A stretch of 64,000 nucleotides of DNA from Bathynomus jamesi (Eukaryota > Arthropoda > Malacostraca > Isopoda > Cirolanidae): NCBI GenBank assembly GCA_023014485.1, contig JAJOZX010001077.1, forward strand, positions 124,001-188,000. The letters run 5' to 3'. Each line of letters starts with the position of its first letter. Position 1 is the stretch's first letter. This document shows, in pieces, positions 55,420 through 64,000 of this stretch. The notes under the pieces are model-generated. The model saw only the letters and a program-made list of their open reading frames with translations. It made no database searches and was not told the DNA's origin. The position numbers were made by a program, and so were the translations under genes.

Positions 55420-56706
55420 GGCTTCCTTTCGGATCCTACTGCTGTGGCCGATCGACTTGCCGGGGCTTTTGCTGCGGTTTCCCGCTCGCCTTCAGCTGCG
55501 GATCGTCCTTTATCGGATGCTACGTTCCCGCCACCTGGGAACGAGCCCTATAACCGTCTCTCTACGATGCGGGAACTTCGGGCTGCCTTGGCAACCCGTC
55601 GTTCTTCCGCCCCTGGTCCTGATGACATTCCGTATAACTTTCTTCGGAATCTGCACCCGATGGCCCTACACTTCTTGCTGGATCTTTTCAACCGGATGTG
55701 GGTTGAGGGGTCGCTCCCTTCCCGTTAGAGGGAGGCGATTGTGGTCCCGATACCTAAACCGGGGAAGGATCCGGCGGAGGTGGCGGGCTATCAGCCTATT
55801 GCCTTGACGAGCTGCTTATGCAAGCTCTTGGAAAAAATGGTGGCCGTCCGACTTTCATTTACACTGGAGTCGCTTGGGTTATACCCCCCGACCCAGTATG
55901 GCTTTCGTCGGTTTCGGGGTACTCTGGACCCCCTTCTCCTCCTTGGTTATGATGTACAGGAGGCCTTTTCCCGCCGGAATCTTGTTCAGGCCGTCTTTTT
56001 CGATGTCCAAAAGGCCTATGACACGACCCGTCGGGGAGTTGTCATGGACCGCTTGAAGTCTCTTAGTTTTGTGGGCTTTTTGCCCACATTTATCCGTAAC
56101 TTCCTCTGCCGTCGCACTTTCCGCGTCCGTAATGGAGCGGCCCTATCTGGCCTGTATGTTCAGGAAGAGGGGGTGTCTTGAGCGTCTCTTGTTTCATTCT
56201 GGTCAATGTCTGCGCTACCGGGGGCCCTCCCGCCCTCGGTGCGTTGTTCCATCTACGCCGACGATCTGGCTGTCTATGCCGCAGGGAAGAGTCCCCCCCT
56301 CGTGGAGAGGCAAGTCCAACTCGCGGTCAATCGGGTTGAACGTTGGGCGTCGTTGGTGGGCCTTCCGTCGAGGAGACGGGGCTCTGGCGCCGTCCCGGCC
56401 TTTAATCTTACACTCGGGGGGTCAGCCTCTGGCCCTCGTTCAATCAGTACGCTTCCTGGGTAAGGTCTTCGACATCCGTTTGAGCTGGGTTCCCCACCTT
56501 CGCAGGCTGCGCGAGACTACAAGACGTACCCTGAATTTGCTGGGACATTTGTCTCATACTACATGGGGCGCGGATAGGCGGACACTCCTCCGTTTGTACG
56601 TGTCCCTGGTACAATCAAAATTAGATTATGGGAGTGCGGTGTATGGCTCCGCCTCCCGTACGGCCCTTCGGATACTGGACCCAGTCCTCTCTAGAGGACT
56701 GTGCAT
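55420..56706 (+). pseudogene. I-like ORF2: reverse transcriptase (5' of insertion)
   Basis: Blocks: RSSAPGPDDIPYNFLRNL, a TAG where Trp is expected (SLPSR*REA, near 55726), VVPIPKPGKDPAEVAGYQPI, LLEKMVAVRLSFTLESLG, AVFFDVQKAYDTT (first RT Asp), then after a stop at 56179 SIYADDLAVYAAG (catalytic YADD), and RTLLRLYVSLVQSKLDYGSA. It ends at LSRGLR, where the element 56707-59110 intervenes. All three catalytic Asp are present. At least three breaks. Confidence 0.85.
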
Positions 56707-59110
56707 TAGGGCATATCATCCTTTTCCGAGTCCGAATTTCATTCTGGCTAATATGTTTTTATGTAAAATTTAATTCTGAGAGAGGTTTCTTTTCTGCAAC
56801 TTTTCCCAAAAATTGCGTTATCATGTTCAAAATTGCAGTTTTCTGTTCTATGTTGAAATACCGAATATTCAATTGAACACAACCTCATATTTTTAACCCT
56901 TTGTCGTAATTTGTTGCCATTTAGACACATTAACTTTGCTTAACTCTTACACAGGTTTAATACATACATACATATATACATAAAAAAAAAATCTACTCCA
57001 TTTGAATCTTTGTAACCATTTGGACGCAGAAGGCGAAGTTCAACATTCTCTCAATAGATGGCTCTGAGCAATTACGCCAGTTATAATTGTGAAGGTCAGT
57101 CTCAGTAAGGCCAGTCATCTTTCCAAAGACAAGGCTTACTTGGCCATAGATGGCATGAAAGTCTGGAGGGCCAAGGAGGAAGTAATGGCCTCATCACTTG
57201 AAGCTCTCACGAAGAGGTCAGAGGAGATCATCATCTCTGGGATATTCTTTGATGGCAAGCAGGATAGGAACACAAAGGTGTTGAAATATGATGAAGTGAC
57301 AGGGAGATTTCATCCTGGCAAAGTGATGGAGGAGCATTACACTATCACGTGGGAGCCTCAAGGAAAGTACCTCTTCCATTTCACTCCTGAGGAACCTGAG
57401 GAAGGAGAAAAGCCTGCTCATAAGATCGCTCAGGACCTGCATGAGTGGCTTCTGGATCACGGAACTGACGAGAGCCTTGTAATGATTGGAGGAGACTCTA
57501 CCAACACCAACACGGGGTGGTCTGGAGGCGCCATAGCCCTATTGGAGAAGATGCTGGGTCGCAAGTGCCACTGGATGATCTGTCAGCTCCATGTGAACGA
57601 GCTCCCCCTGAGGCACTTAATCATCAAGCTGGACGGCCCTGTAACTCCCCAGTCAGGCTTCAGTGGGCCTATTGTAAAACTTCTTGAGAAAGTGAATGAA
57701 CTTGAGGTCAACTTCAACTTCAAACCAGTGGAAGGAACTGAAGATATCATAGAGCTGCCAGTAGAGATAGTCAAATCTCTCTCCAGAGACCAGCACAACT
57801 GCTATCTTCTGATCAAAGCCATCAAGTCTGGAAGTCTCAGTCCACAGTTGGCTGGTCTCAAGTGCGGACCTCTGAACCAATCCAGGTGGCTCACTACTGC
57901 ACAGGCCATCTTGCTGTTGTGGATGAGGGAGCACGGACTGAAGGGGGAGGTGTTGAGGAGGCTCGAGGTCCTCGTGAAGTTCTGCCTTAACTTCTACTTC
58001 AAAATGTACTATGACATCAAAGTGAAGCACCACCTCAAATTTGATCCTGCACACGTTTTTTCAAGCCTGAGGCTGCTGAGGAACCAGACTACCGGTCAGG
58101 AACATCATCTCTGCTGTAGTGATAAGAAGAGCTTACCACGCACATCCTGAGAACATCCTGGCTTCATTCCTGTGCAGTGAGGATGAGCATCAGAGAGCTT
58201 TTGCTGTGAGCCAGATAGAGAAGATCAGAGACTTTGGTGATACGACAGTGAGGCCCCATAAAAATCCCAAAGTCAATCTGCAAGCCACTTCACCTGAGGA
58301 TCTCATCAACTGGGAATCGGAGAATATTTACGAGCCTATTTTCACCTGCAAGATGACCTTGACTGAGCTCGAGGATCTCAGGAAAACTCCACTCAAAGTA
58401 GACGCTTTCTCCGTTCATACTTAGTCCTGCGAGAGATCTGTGCAGGAAGTCTCAACTGCTTCCCAAGCTGTGTACGGTCACGAGAGGAGAGATGGGTGGG
58501 TAAGAGCCAGGATAGAACATCAAGAAATGCTCCCAGTGCTCAGATCGAAGCAGGACATACTTAAGAGCTTTTCAGGTTCGAGTGGCTGATGAAGAGGCTG
58601 AAGCCATCGTTAATGCTCATAAGAGCTGAAAGTCCTCATAAGATCATATAAGATCTTATGAGGCCACGCTTTTCAGGGATCCAGGAAGAACAGGCGTGTA
58701 AACCTACACGTGGAGGTGGCAAGTCTCCCACTACTCGATCAGAGTAGAGCTGGTGAGCCACGCCTATTCTTTGAAGAAAAACTTAAAATTCTTAAGTTTT
58801 ATGTGAAATCTAAACATTTTTTCAGCACCCAGAGGTGTTGAAACACGCAAGAAAGCAAGGATGAGGTCAGAAAAGCAGCTTTTAGACTAAATCATATGCA
58901 GAACAGCTGCGTGCTTTGGTTTGAGTGCCCTGAGGCTGCGTTAGGCAGCCTTCAAATCAGAAAATCGCGATTTTGACCATGAAAATGAGATTTTTCGGAA
59001 AAGTTGCAAATAATAAACCCATCTTAGAATTAATTTTTACATAGGAATACATATTAGCCACTTTGTTTTTCCAAAATTTCAACCCTGAACCAAGAGTAAG
59101 ATATGCCCTA
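56707..59110 (+). mobile_element. DNA transposon (hAT-type duplication) inside the RT
   Basis: Arms of about 150 bp are imperfect inverted repeats, starting TAGGGCATATC and ending GATATGCCCTA, with GGCTAATATG, TTAATTCT and CAACTTTTCC shared inward. Flanks CTGTGCAT (56699-56706) and CTGCGCAT (59111-59118) are an 8-bp duplication with one mismatch. Deleting element plus one copy restores the RT frame (LSRGLR to MSSGAFRSS). 2404 bp. Confidence 0.85.
57089..58600 (+). pseudogene. Transposase-like protein of the inserted element
   Basis: An open frame to 58150 reads KAYLAIDGMKVWRAKEEVMA, VMIGGDSTNTNTGWSGGAIA, HWMICQLHVNELPLRHLI and CGPLNQSRWLTTAQAILLLW. A shift near 58120 leads to IRRAYHAHPENILASFLCSE and, after a further break, TQSCERSVQEVSTASQAV and GHERRDGWVRARIE. 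The D-S/T-T-x-N...GA...LE...C-x-x-H-x-x-E spacing matches 2788-3483. The C-terminal ERSVQ.V block resembles the dimerisation-like end of this family. The true start was not found; the N-terminus seems lost. Confidence 0.65.
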
Positions 59111-59118
59111 CTGCGCAT

Positions 59119-60337
59119 GTCATCTGGCGCCTTCCGTTCCTCTCCGGTTGATAGTCTGCAGGTTGAATGCGACATCCCTCCTTTGGAGGATCGGAGGTCG
59201 TTTCTCATTGCCAAGCACTATCTCCGGATCCTCCATCTTCCCAACTCTCCTCTGTTCCAGGTGGTGGAGAGGGCGTTCTACCGGGATGGGGGTTGGTATT
59301 TCACTGACACAGTGACCTCCCTCCTCGATGGTATGGGCACTCCTCCTCCATCCGTCATACCGCTCTCTTTCAAGGGTGTTGCACCTTGGGAGAGCACCCC
59401 TGTTACATGCTGTAGGGCGTTGCGCCCCATTCGCAGGACCTATTCTGACTTTGCCTTGCTTCGGTCTCTGTTCCTTCAGCATACAGCGTGTCACTCTGCA
59501 TGTGTTGCGGTCTTCACAGATGGCTCGAGGTCGTCGGGGGGCGTTGGGGCTGCGGCTGTTCCCAAGTCGTCTGCCCTTGCTCCCAATGTACCCACCTCCC
59601 TGATGAGGCTTCCGTTTTTCACGGCGGAGCTCTATGCCATTCTGAGCACTCTGGAGGTGGTGCGGGAGCATCCGGATGGGTCGTTTGTCATCTATTTGGA
59701 TTCCCGCAGTGCCCTGGATGGCTTGGAATGTTTCGACCCCGTCAACCCACTGGTCCGACGTATCCAGTTACTGTGCCATATCCTTGTCACTTCTGGTGGC
59801 AAGGAGGTGGTATTTTGCTGGGTCCCTGCACATGTTAATGTGGCTGGAAATGAGGCTGCCGATCAAGCTGCCCATTCCGCGTGCCGACTACAGGTTTCAC
59901 CCGTGTCCCTCCCCTTTTCCGAATACATCCCTGGTTTTCGTAGGTTCTTGCGCTCCCGATGGCAGAGTCGCTGGGATGGCGCTACAAATAACAAACTCTG
60001 CAAGATTAAACCCAAATTGGGATGTTGGGCCTCCTCTTTCCATCGGTCGCGCCATAAGGCGGCGGCTCTGGCCCGCCTCCGTACTGACCACACCCACCTG
60101 ACCCATGGCTATTTGATGGCCGGGGATCGGGTGCCCCGATGTCCCAATTGTAACGTTCCACTTACAGTTGCCCACCTCCTGATGGAGTGTCCGCTTTACT
60201 CTGCGCTGCGTGCTGAATATTTTCCCTTTTTGGTGAGCGTCGGGCCTTGTGATAGGCTTGGCGCTATTCTATCTGAAGGTCCCTACTTTTCGGTAACTGG
60301 GTTGTTCTCCTTCCTCCTCGACTTCTTCACCGGCTGA
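59119..60337 (+). pseudogene. I-like ORF2: RT C-terminus and RNase H (3' of insertion)
   Basis: Continues MSSGAFRSSPVDSLQVECDI from the RT. RNase HI follows with its catalytic set: VFTDGSRSSGGVG (Asp), FTAELYAILSTLEVV (Glu), VIYLDSRSALDGL (Asp) and WVPAHVNVAGNEAADQAAHS (His, Asp). The end carries CPNCNVPLTVAHLLMECPLY, the C-terminal CxxC...H...C motif. The frame is open to TGA at 60335-60337. RNase H downstream of RT places the element in the I group. This half looks intact. Confidence 0.9.
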
Positions 60338-60359
60338 CTCTGCTATGATTTTTTCGTAT

Positions 60360-61635
60360 CTGTGGGGTATTATACAACCAGTTTTTAGCATTGATGGGAA
60401 TATTCCTTTAGAAATACTTTGATAATGTTAACCAAAGTTACAGATATCTTATCTTTAACACGTTTCAATATAGGTACAGGAATGTTATGAATGTTATTTT
60501 TTGTATTTTTTAATTTACCAATAATATTCTGGACCTCAGTAGAGGTAGCAGGAACAAAAGAAAATTAATTTAGTGGGCTGGGTGGCATATATTCTAGAGG
60601 TGAGTGACCATTATTTATTAATTGTGAGTGAAGCTTATCCGCTATTGAAGTAAAATGTGCATTTAAAGAGTCTGCAATAGCAGTATCATCAGTAATTTCT
60701 TTATTATCAACATTTAATTTCTCTATTGAATTTTTCTTAATTTGTTTTCCGAGAAGATTGTTTATGGTTGTCCAAGTGTTTTTCATGTCTCCTTTATGTT
60801 TGGAAAATTGATTGTTATAATAGTTATATTTTGCAATTTTGATTATTTTAGTTAATTTGTTTCTGTATTGAGTATATTGTATTTTAGGAATTTTGCTCTG
60901 CAATTGCAATTTGAATAATTTATCTCTGTTCTTTATTGAAGTGATAATTCCTGGAGTGATCCATGGATTTGCGACACTTTTGGGCGAAACTGTTTTTCTT
61001 CTTAAAGGAAAACAAATATTAAAAATATGGAATAAGTTGTCATAGAAGAACTGACACATATGATCTGGGTCATTTAAAGGTTCGTCACAGTCAAGTCGAG
61101 TATTTTCTACATCCCCAAAAAATTTTCTTTTGTTAACCTCTGAGAATATTCTGTAATCAATAGTTGTTTTGTCCACAACCTGAACAATGTTATTGAATAT
61201 AGCATTAGTAGGAAAATGATCACTGATGTTAGTGGTTATAATTCCAGAATTTACGAGGGCATTGCTATTTACAAATATATTAGCAATCGTAGATTCTGTT
61301 ATTCGATTGCAATAGCTGCAGACTCGAGTGGGTTTGGTAATAGAATGACTAAGATAGAAAGAATTCATTAAGTTTACAAAATTATGAGAGATTGCTTCAG
61401 ATTGCAAATTGACGTTGAAGTCTCCCGCAACTATGGCATTCGATTTATGAAAGTTGCATAACATGTTATCTAAGTGAATTAAAAAGCTATTGATATTAGT
61501 ATTAGGTGGTCTATATATTGCATGGGCAGAATATACATTACTTTTTGTTGTAACCATAAAATTGGCATGCCGAAATCTTTTGTAAAATAGATGCAGAAAT
61601 TTTAGTTTAAGATTTGTGTACATCTTTAAAAGCAA
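60360..61635 (-). pseudogene. CR1-like endonuclease and RT N-terminus, 3'-truncated
   Basis: From 61635 the minus strand reads MVTTKSNVYSAHAIYRPPNT, NAIVAGDFNVNLQSEA (endonuclease Asp/Asn), RITESTIANIFVNS, TTNISDHFPTNAI (His), and a Lys/Tyr-rich linker ANPWITPGIITSIKNRDKLF. After a stop at 60565 it continues NIIGKLKNTKNNIHNIPVPI and IFPSMLKTGCIIP (RT fingers), where it is cut off at the end of the I-like element. The upstream start was not resolved. Confidence 0.8.
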
Positions 61636-61639
61636 GGTG

Positions 61640-62619
61640 TTTTGATTTATAAATATTCATGAACGAATGAATTAGTGTGTGTTTCAAATTTGCTTAACGT
61701 TTGTTCTATTTTAATTCAGATTCTCCTGGGAGGGATTTTGAAATTGATTTAATTTCGCGTGAAAATTTAAATCTTTTAAACTGAACACCGACCAAAGTAA
61801 AGGATGCCGACGCCTTGAGTATAACCGAAGGCTGTGTGTGTATCAGAGAAGAGAACTTATTGTTTGACAGTCTTGGGTAGATTTATAGTAGAAGTCAAAG
61901 GGCAGTTATAGCTTAAGAGTCTGGTTTTCATTTTGAACCTTGTAAGCTGCCACTTTTGTTTATCGTGGTTTCGCTTGAGGTAAACCCTCGAGCGAAATTT
62001 AAAAGTTTTGTTTTAAATTTTAAAAATTTCAATTTCAATTTTCAAATTTTAATTTAAAAATTTCGTTAAGAAAGGCGGAGCGTAGAATTTAACAAAGTTG
62101 AGATTAGAGCCAATAGAAGATCAGTAATTTTTGTACGAATGATGTCATGTAATGAAACTGGTTTTGATAGGCCCTTTAGACATCAAAGGGAGGAGTTTTT
62201 GTAAGTGGAACTTTGAGTCTCAAATCAGTTGTAGACGTTCCTCCGAAAGTTAGCAGTGGCTCAAATAATCCGTCAGACTTGTGGTGAAATAGAAATTTCT
62301 AAATCGAAATAACCTGGTAACGATTACTTAAAGTTTGAATCGCCTTCGTTTACGTGAACTTTTGTATAAGAACTTAGTGTTAGCGACTGTACAAGAGAAT
62401 TTAGTCAGAACACCTATTGTGCATGACTCGTCAATAATTTTGTGAATGAATCTAAAATTATTTGGGACTCTCGGTTTTTTGGGTATTCTGGTCTGAAAAT
62501 AAATCTGCGGGACTCGCGCAGAACTATTGGGAATAACTTCTAAATTTTTTTAAGTAATTCATTCTTTCCAATTTCTTTGTCGATTTTGATACTGTCATTT
62601 AGTGCTAAGTTTATTGTTA
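61640..62619. other. Unassigned AT-rich sequence, no gene supported
   Basis: No recognisable coding. The sequence leads into the dispersed repeat below and may be the rest of that element. TTTTAAATTT-type homopolymer blocks lie at 61990-62070. Confidence 0.35.
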
Positions 62620-63030
62620 CATAAAAATATAAAGCCCCTCTATATAAATTATTTAAATTCAGATAACTGTGAACTTTGTCTTTGAATTTAAAATTGGATT
62701 GCATTGTAGGGAAATTGATAAATTTACTTCAGAATAAATTTCTAAATTTATGTACTGTTTCGAGTGACATTGAATAAACTTTATAAGAGGGAGCGTGTCG
62801 TTTCTCTGCCACCTTGCAATAGGCCTCTCTTGTTAGCTGAGGTGAATTAACATTTAAAGTAGGCTTCTGGGAAGCCGAAGGAATTTACGTCTATCAATTT
62901 AAAGGGCCATCCGTCTGGATAGGTCGAGTCATCCTGAACGCAAAGCACACGAGCGTAAGAAATAATTTGTAATAGAAGTAATTAAAAGGGTGTCCAGCAC
63001 CATAAATAAATAAACGGGTTGGGCACTACA
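62620..63030 (+). repeat. Dispersed repeat, inverted partner of 41047-41557
   Basis: Begins ATATAAAGCCCCTCTATATA and ends CGGGTTGGGCACTACA. It matches the complement of the 41-kb copy over about 410-430 bp with small indels. It lies about 140 bp beyond the EPRS stop codon. Confidence 0.75.
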
Positions 63031-63173
63031 TTTTGTCTTTTATATTCACAATCAGGTTTTCATTGTCACTATTACATACAGAAAATACTTCGTTAGTCGT
63101 AAGTTTGATGCACATACACAGAGATACCCCCACCAATCTGACCATCTCTTACAGTATATAAATAAACTTAATG

Positions 63174-64000
63174 CTAATAGCTTCGCCCAAACAGGGTATA
63201 AAATTTAGGCATGCGAGAACACTTTGGATGAATACATTTCAGTCCATCCACCTTGCCTGGCTGGTCAAAGGGTATACACAAACTTTTGGCCCCCATCGCG
63301 GGTGGTCCCGTGTCAGAAGGTTCATCCTTGGCTGAATCCTTTTTGATGGCATCTTCGCATTGTTCCTCACCGCAGAAAGGAGAGAGCATCACTTTCCCTT
63401 CATTCAGTTTATCTACAAACTCTGGCCACTGTCGAACCAACACTTTGTGGCTATCAAAATCATGTTTCGCTCTATTGAACATGTCCTTGTGAACTGTGTC
63501 CAGAATGTTGTACACGCGTCTTTCGATCAACATCCTGTCCAAACTCTGTTTCTCGCCGTTGTCACGTCTCACGGCGAACACCTGATTGGCGGAGAGTTCC
63601 CTCGGACCAACCTCTATCCTGATGGGAACGCCTTTCAGCTCCCAGTCATTGAATTTCCAAGCGGGAGTCACATTATCCCTTAAATCGCATCGTGCCCTTA
63701 TACCCTTGACCTTAAGGTCACGCTCAACTTCGCTGCAGTATTTCGTTAAGGAATCCTTCACCTCATCCGTTGTCAACGAGGTGATGCCAACCGGCATAAT
63801 TACCACTTGAACTGGGGCCACCACAGGGGGTAACACCAAACCTTCATTATCTCCGTGTACCATCACCATTACCCCGATCGTTCGAGTTGAGAGACCCCAG
63901 CTGGTCTGGAATGTGTATTTCTTCTCTTTCGTCTTCGGGTCTTCGAACACAATCTCTAACATCTTGGAGAAGTTCTGACCCAGATGATGAGAGGTGGCAC
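63174..64000 (-). CDS. EPRS1: Glutamyl-prolyl-tRNA synthetase, C-terminal (prolyl) part; gene continues beyond window
   Basis: The frame is open from the window edge to TAG at 63174-63176. It reads ATSHHLGQNFSKMLEIVFED, YTFQTSWGLSTRTIGVMVMV and HGDNEGLVLPPVVAPVQVVI (class II motif 3 and the hinge to the anticodon-binding domain), RCDLRDNVTPAWKFNDWELK and GVPIRIEVGPRELS (anticodon-binding domain), then the zinc-binding C-terminal domain with CGEEQCEDAI and CIHPKC, ending LFGRSY. The enzyme charges tRNA-Pro in the cytoplasm; in arthropods this domain is normally fused to glutamyl-tRNA synthetase. Whether that fusion exists here lies outside the window. No in-frame break; the only clear host gene. 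Confidence 0.93.
   Translation of the reverse strand, partial: ATSHHLGQNFSKMLEIVFEDPKTKEKKYTFQTSWGLSTRTIGVMVMVHGDNEGLVLPPVVAPVQVVIMPVGITSLTTDEVKDSLTKYCSEVERDLKVKGIRARCDLRDNVTPAWKFNDWELKGVPIRIEVGPRELSANQVFAVRRDNGEKQSLDRMLIERRVYNILDTVHKDMFNRAKHDFDSHKVLVRQWPEFVDKLNEGKVMLSPFCGEEQCEDAIKKDSAKDEPSDTGPPAMGAKSLCIPFDQPGKVDGLKCIHPKCSRMPKFYTLFGRSY

Larger units (their letters stand above)
50352..60360 (+). mobile_element. I-like non-LTR retrotransposon (RNase H-bearing), full-length but interrupted twice
   Basis: A GC-rich 5' UTR (50352-50714 and 52279-52348) is followed by gag-like ORF1, ORF2 with apurinic-type endonuclease and RT, then RNase H and a C-terminal Cys/His motif ending at 60337. Removing the insertions at 50715-52270 and 56707-59110 leaves about 6.05 kb, the normal size of I-group elements. 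Its GC content contrasts sharply with the AT-rich neighbours. The 5' limit is set by the GC change and is approximate. Confidence 0.85.

Noticed and set aside
59120..59671. 183-codon minus-strand frame
   Set aside because: Antisense to the RT/RNase H coding region, which has clear catalytic motifs on the plus strand.
63253..63810. Plus-strand frames of 74-107 codons
   Set aside because: Antisense shadows of the EPRS coding sequence.

Overview
The window is nuclear DNA from a metazoan, most likely an arthropod and plausibly a decapod crustacean. The evidence is AT-rich intergenic sequence with long (TA)n tracts, GT-AG introns inside transposon genes, TTAGG-like telomeric words scattered through it, and a transposon mix typical of arthropods (BEL/Pao, Penelope-like, Tc1/mariner, hAT, CACTA-type and I-like elements). 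The species call is inference. Only one ordinary host gene is visible: the 3' end of the glutamyl-prolyl-tRNA synthetase gene (minus strand, 63174 to the window edge). Almost everything else is mobile DNA, much of it nested.

Layout. 1-840: 3' end of a hAT element. 1.8-4.8 kb: a decayed DNA transposon with TA-flanked inverted repeats. 5.15-5.62 kb: a pogo-like MITE. 5.9-11.0 kb (minus): a long hAT-like gene split by a 2563-bp CACTA-type element (7226-9788) that leaves a TTA duplication. 12-18 kb: CR1 debris carrying an 87-bp piggyBac-like MITE, a mariner-like element, fold-back MITEs and a hAT MITE. 19.4-21.7 kb: a hAT element with a GTF2IRD2/ZBED-like transposase. 22.0-23.2 kb and 39.97-41.0 kb: two arrays of a ~265-bp repeat carrying a tRNA-like unit. 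23.3-24.9 kb: Tc1. 24.9-27.5 kb: an intron-containing ZBED-type hAT with GGACCG subterminal arrays and a smaller hAT in an intron. 27.6-28.4 kb: a mariner-like MITE and a 5S-rRNA-derived sequence. 28.6-35.9 kb: a complete BEL/Pao retrotransposon with 602-bp LTRs. 36.7-37.5 kb: mariner-like. 37.9-39.95 kb: two non-LTR fragments. 42.4-50.3 kb: Penelope-like copies containing hammerhead-like motifs, one interrupted by a 5-kb LTR element with no visible gag-pol. 50.35-60.36 kb: an I-like non-LTR retrotransposon with RNase H, interrupted by two hAT-type elements. 60.36-61.64 kb: a CR1-like endonuclease/RT fragment. 61.6-63.03 kb: repeat DNA. 63.17 kb to end: EPRS.

The genes do not form a pathway. 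The coherent story is a record of nested insertions, several of which can be read to the base through target-site duplications and restored reading frames. The best candidates for something less described are the hammerhead-like motifs in the Penelope-like modules, the tRNA-like arrays, the coding-free LTR element and the CACTA-type element with a nearly intact ~550-residue protein.
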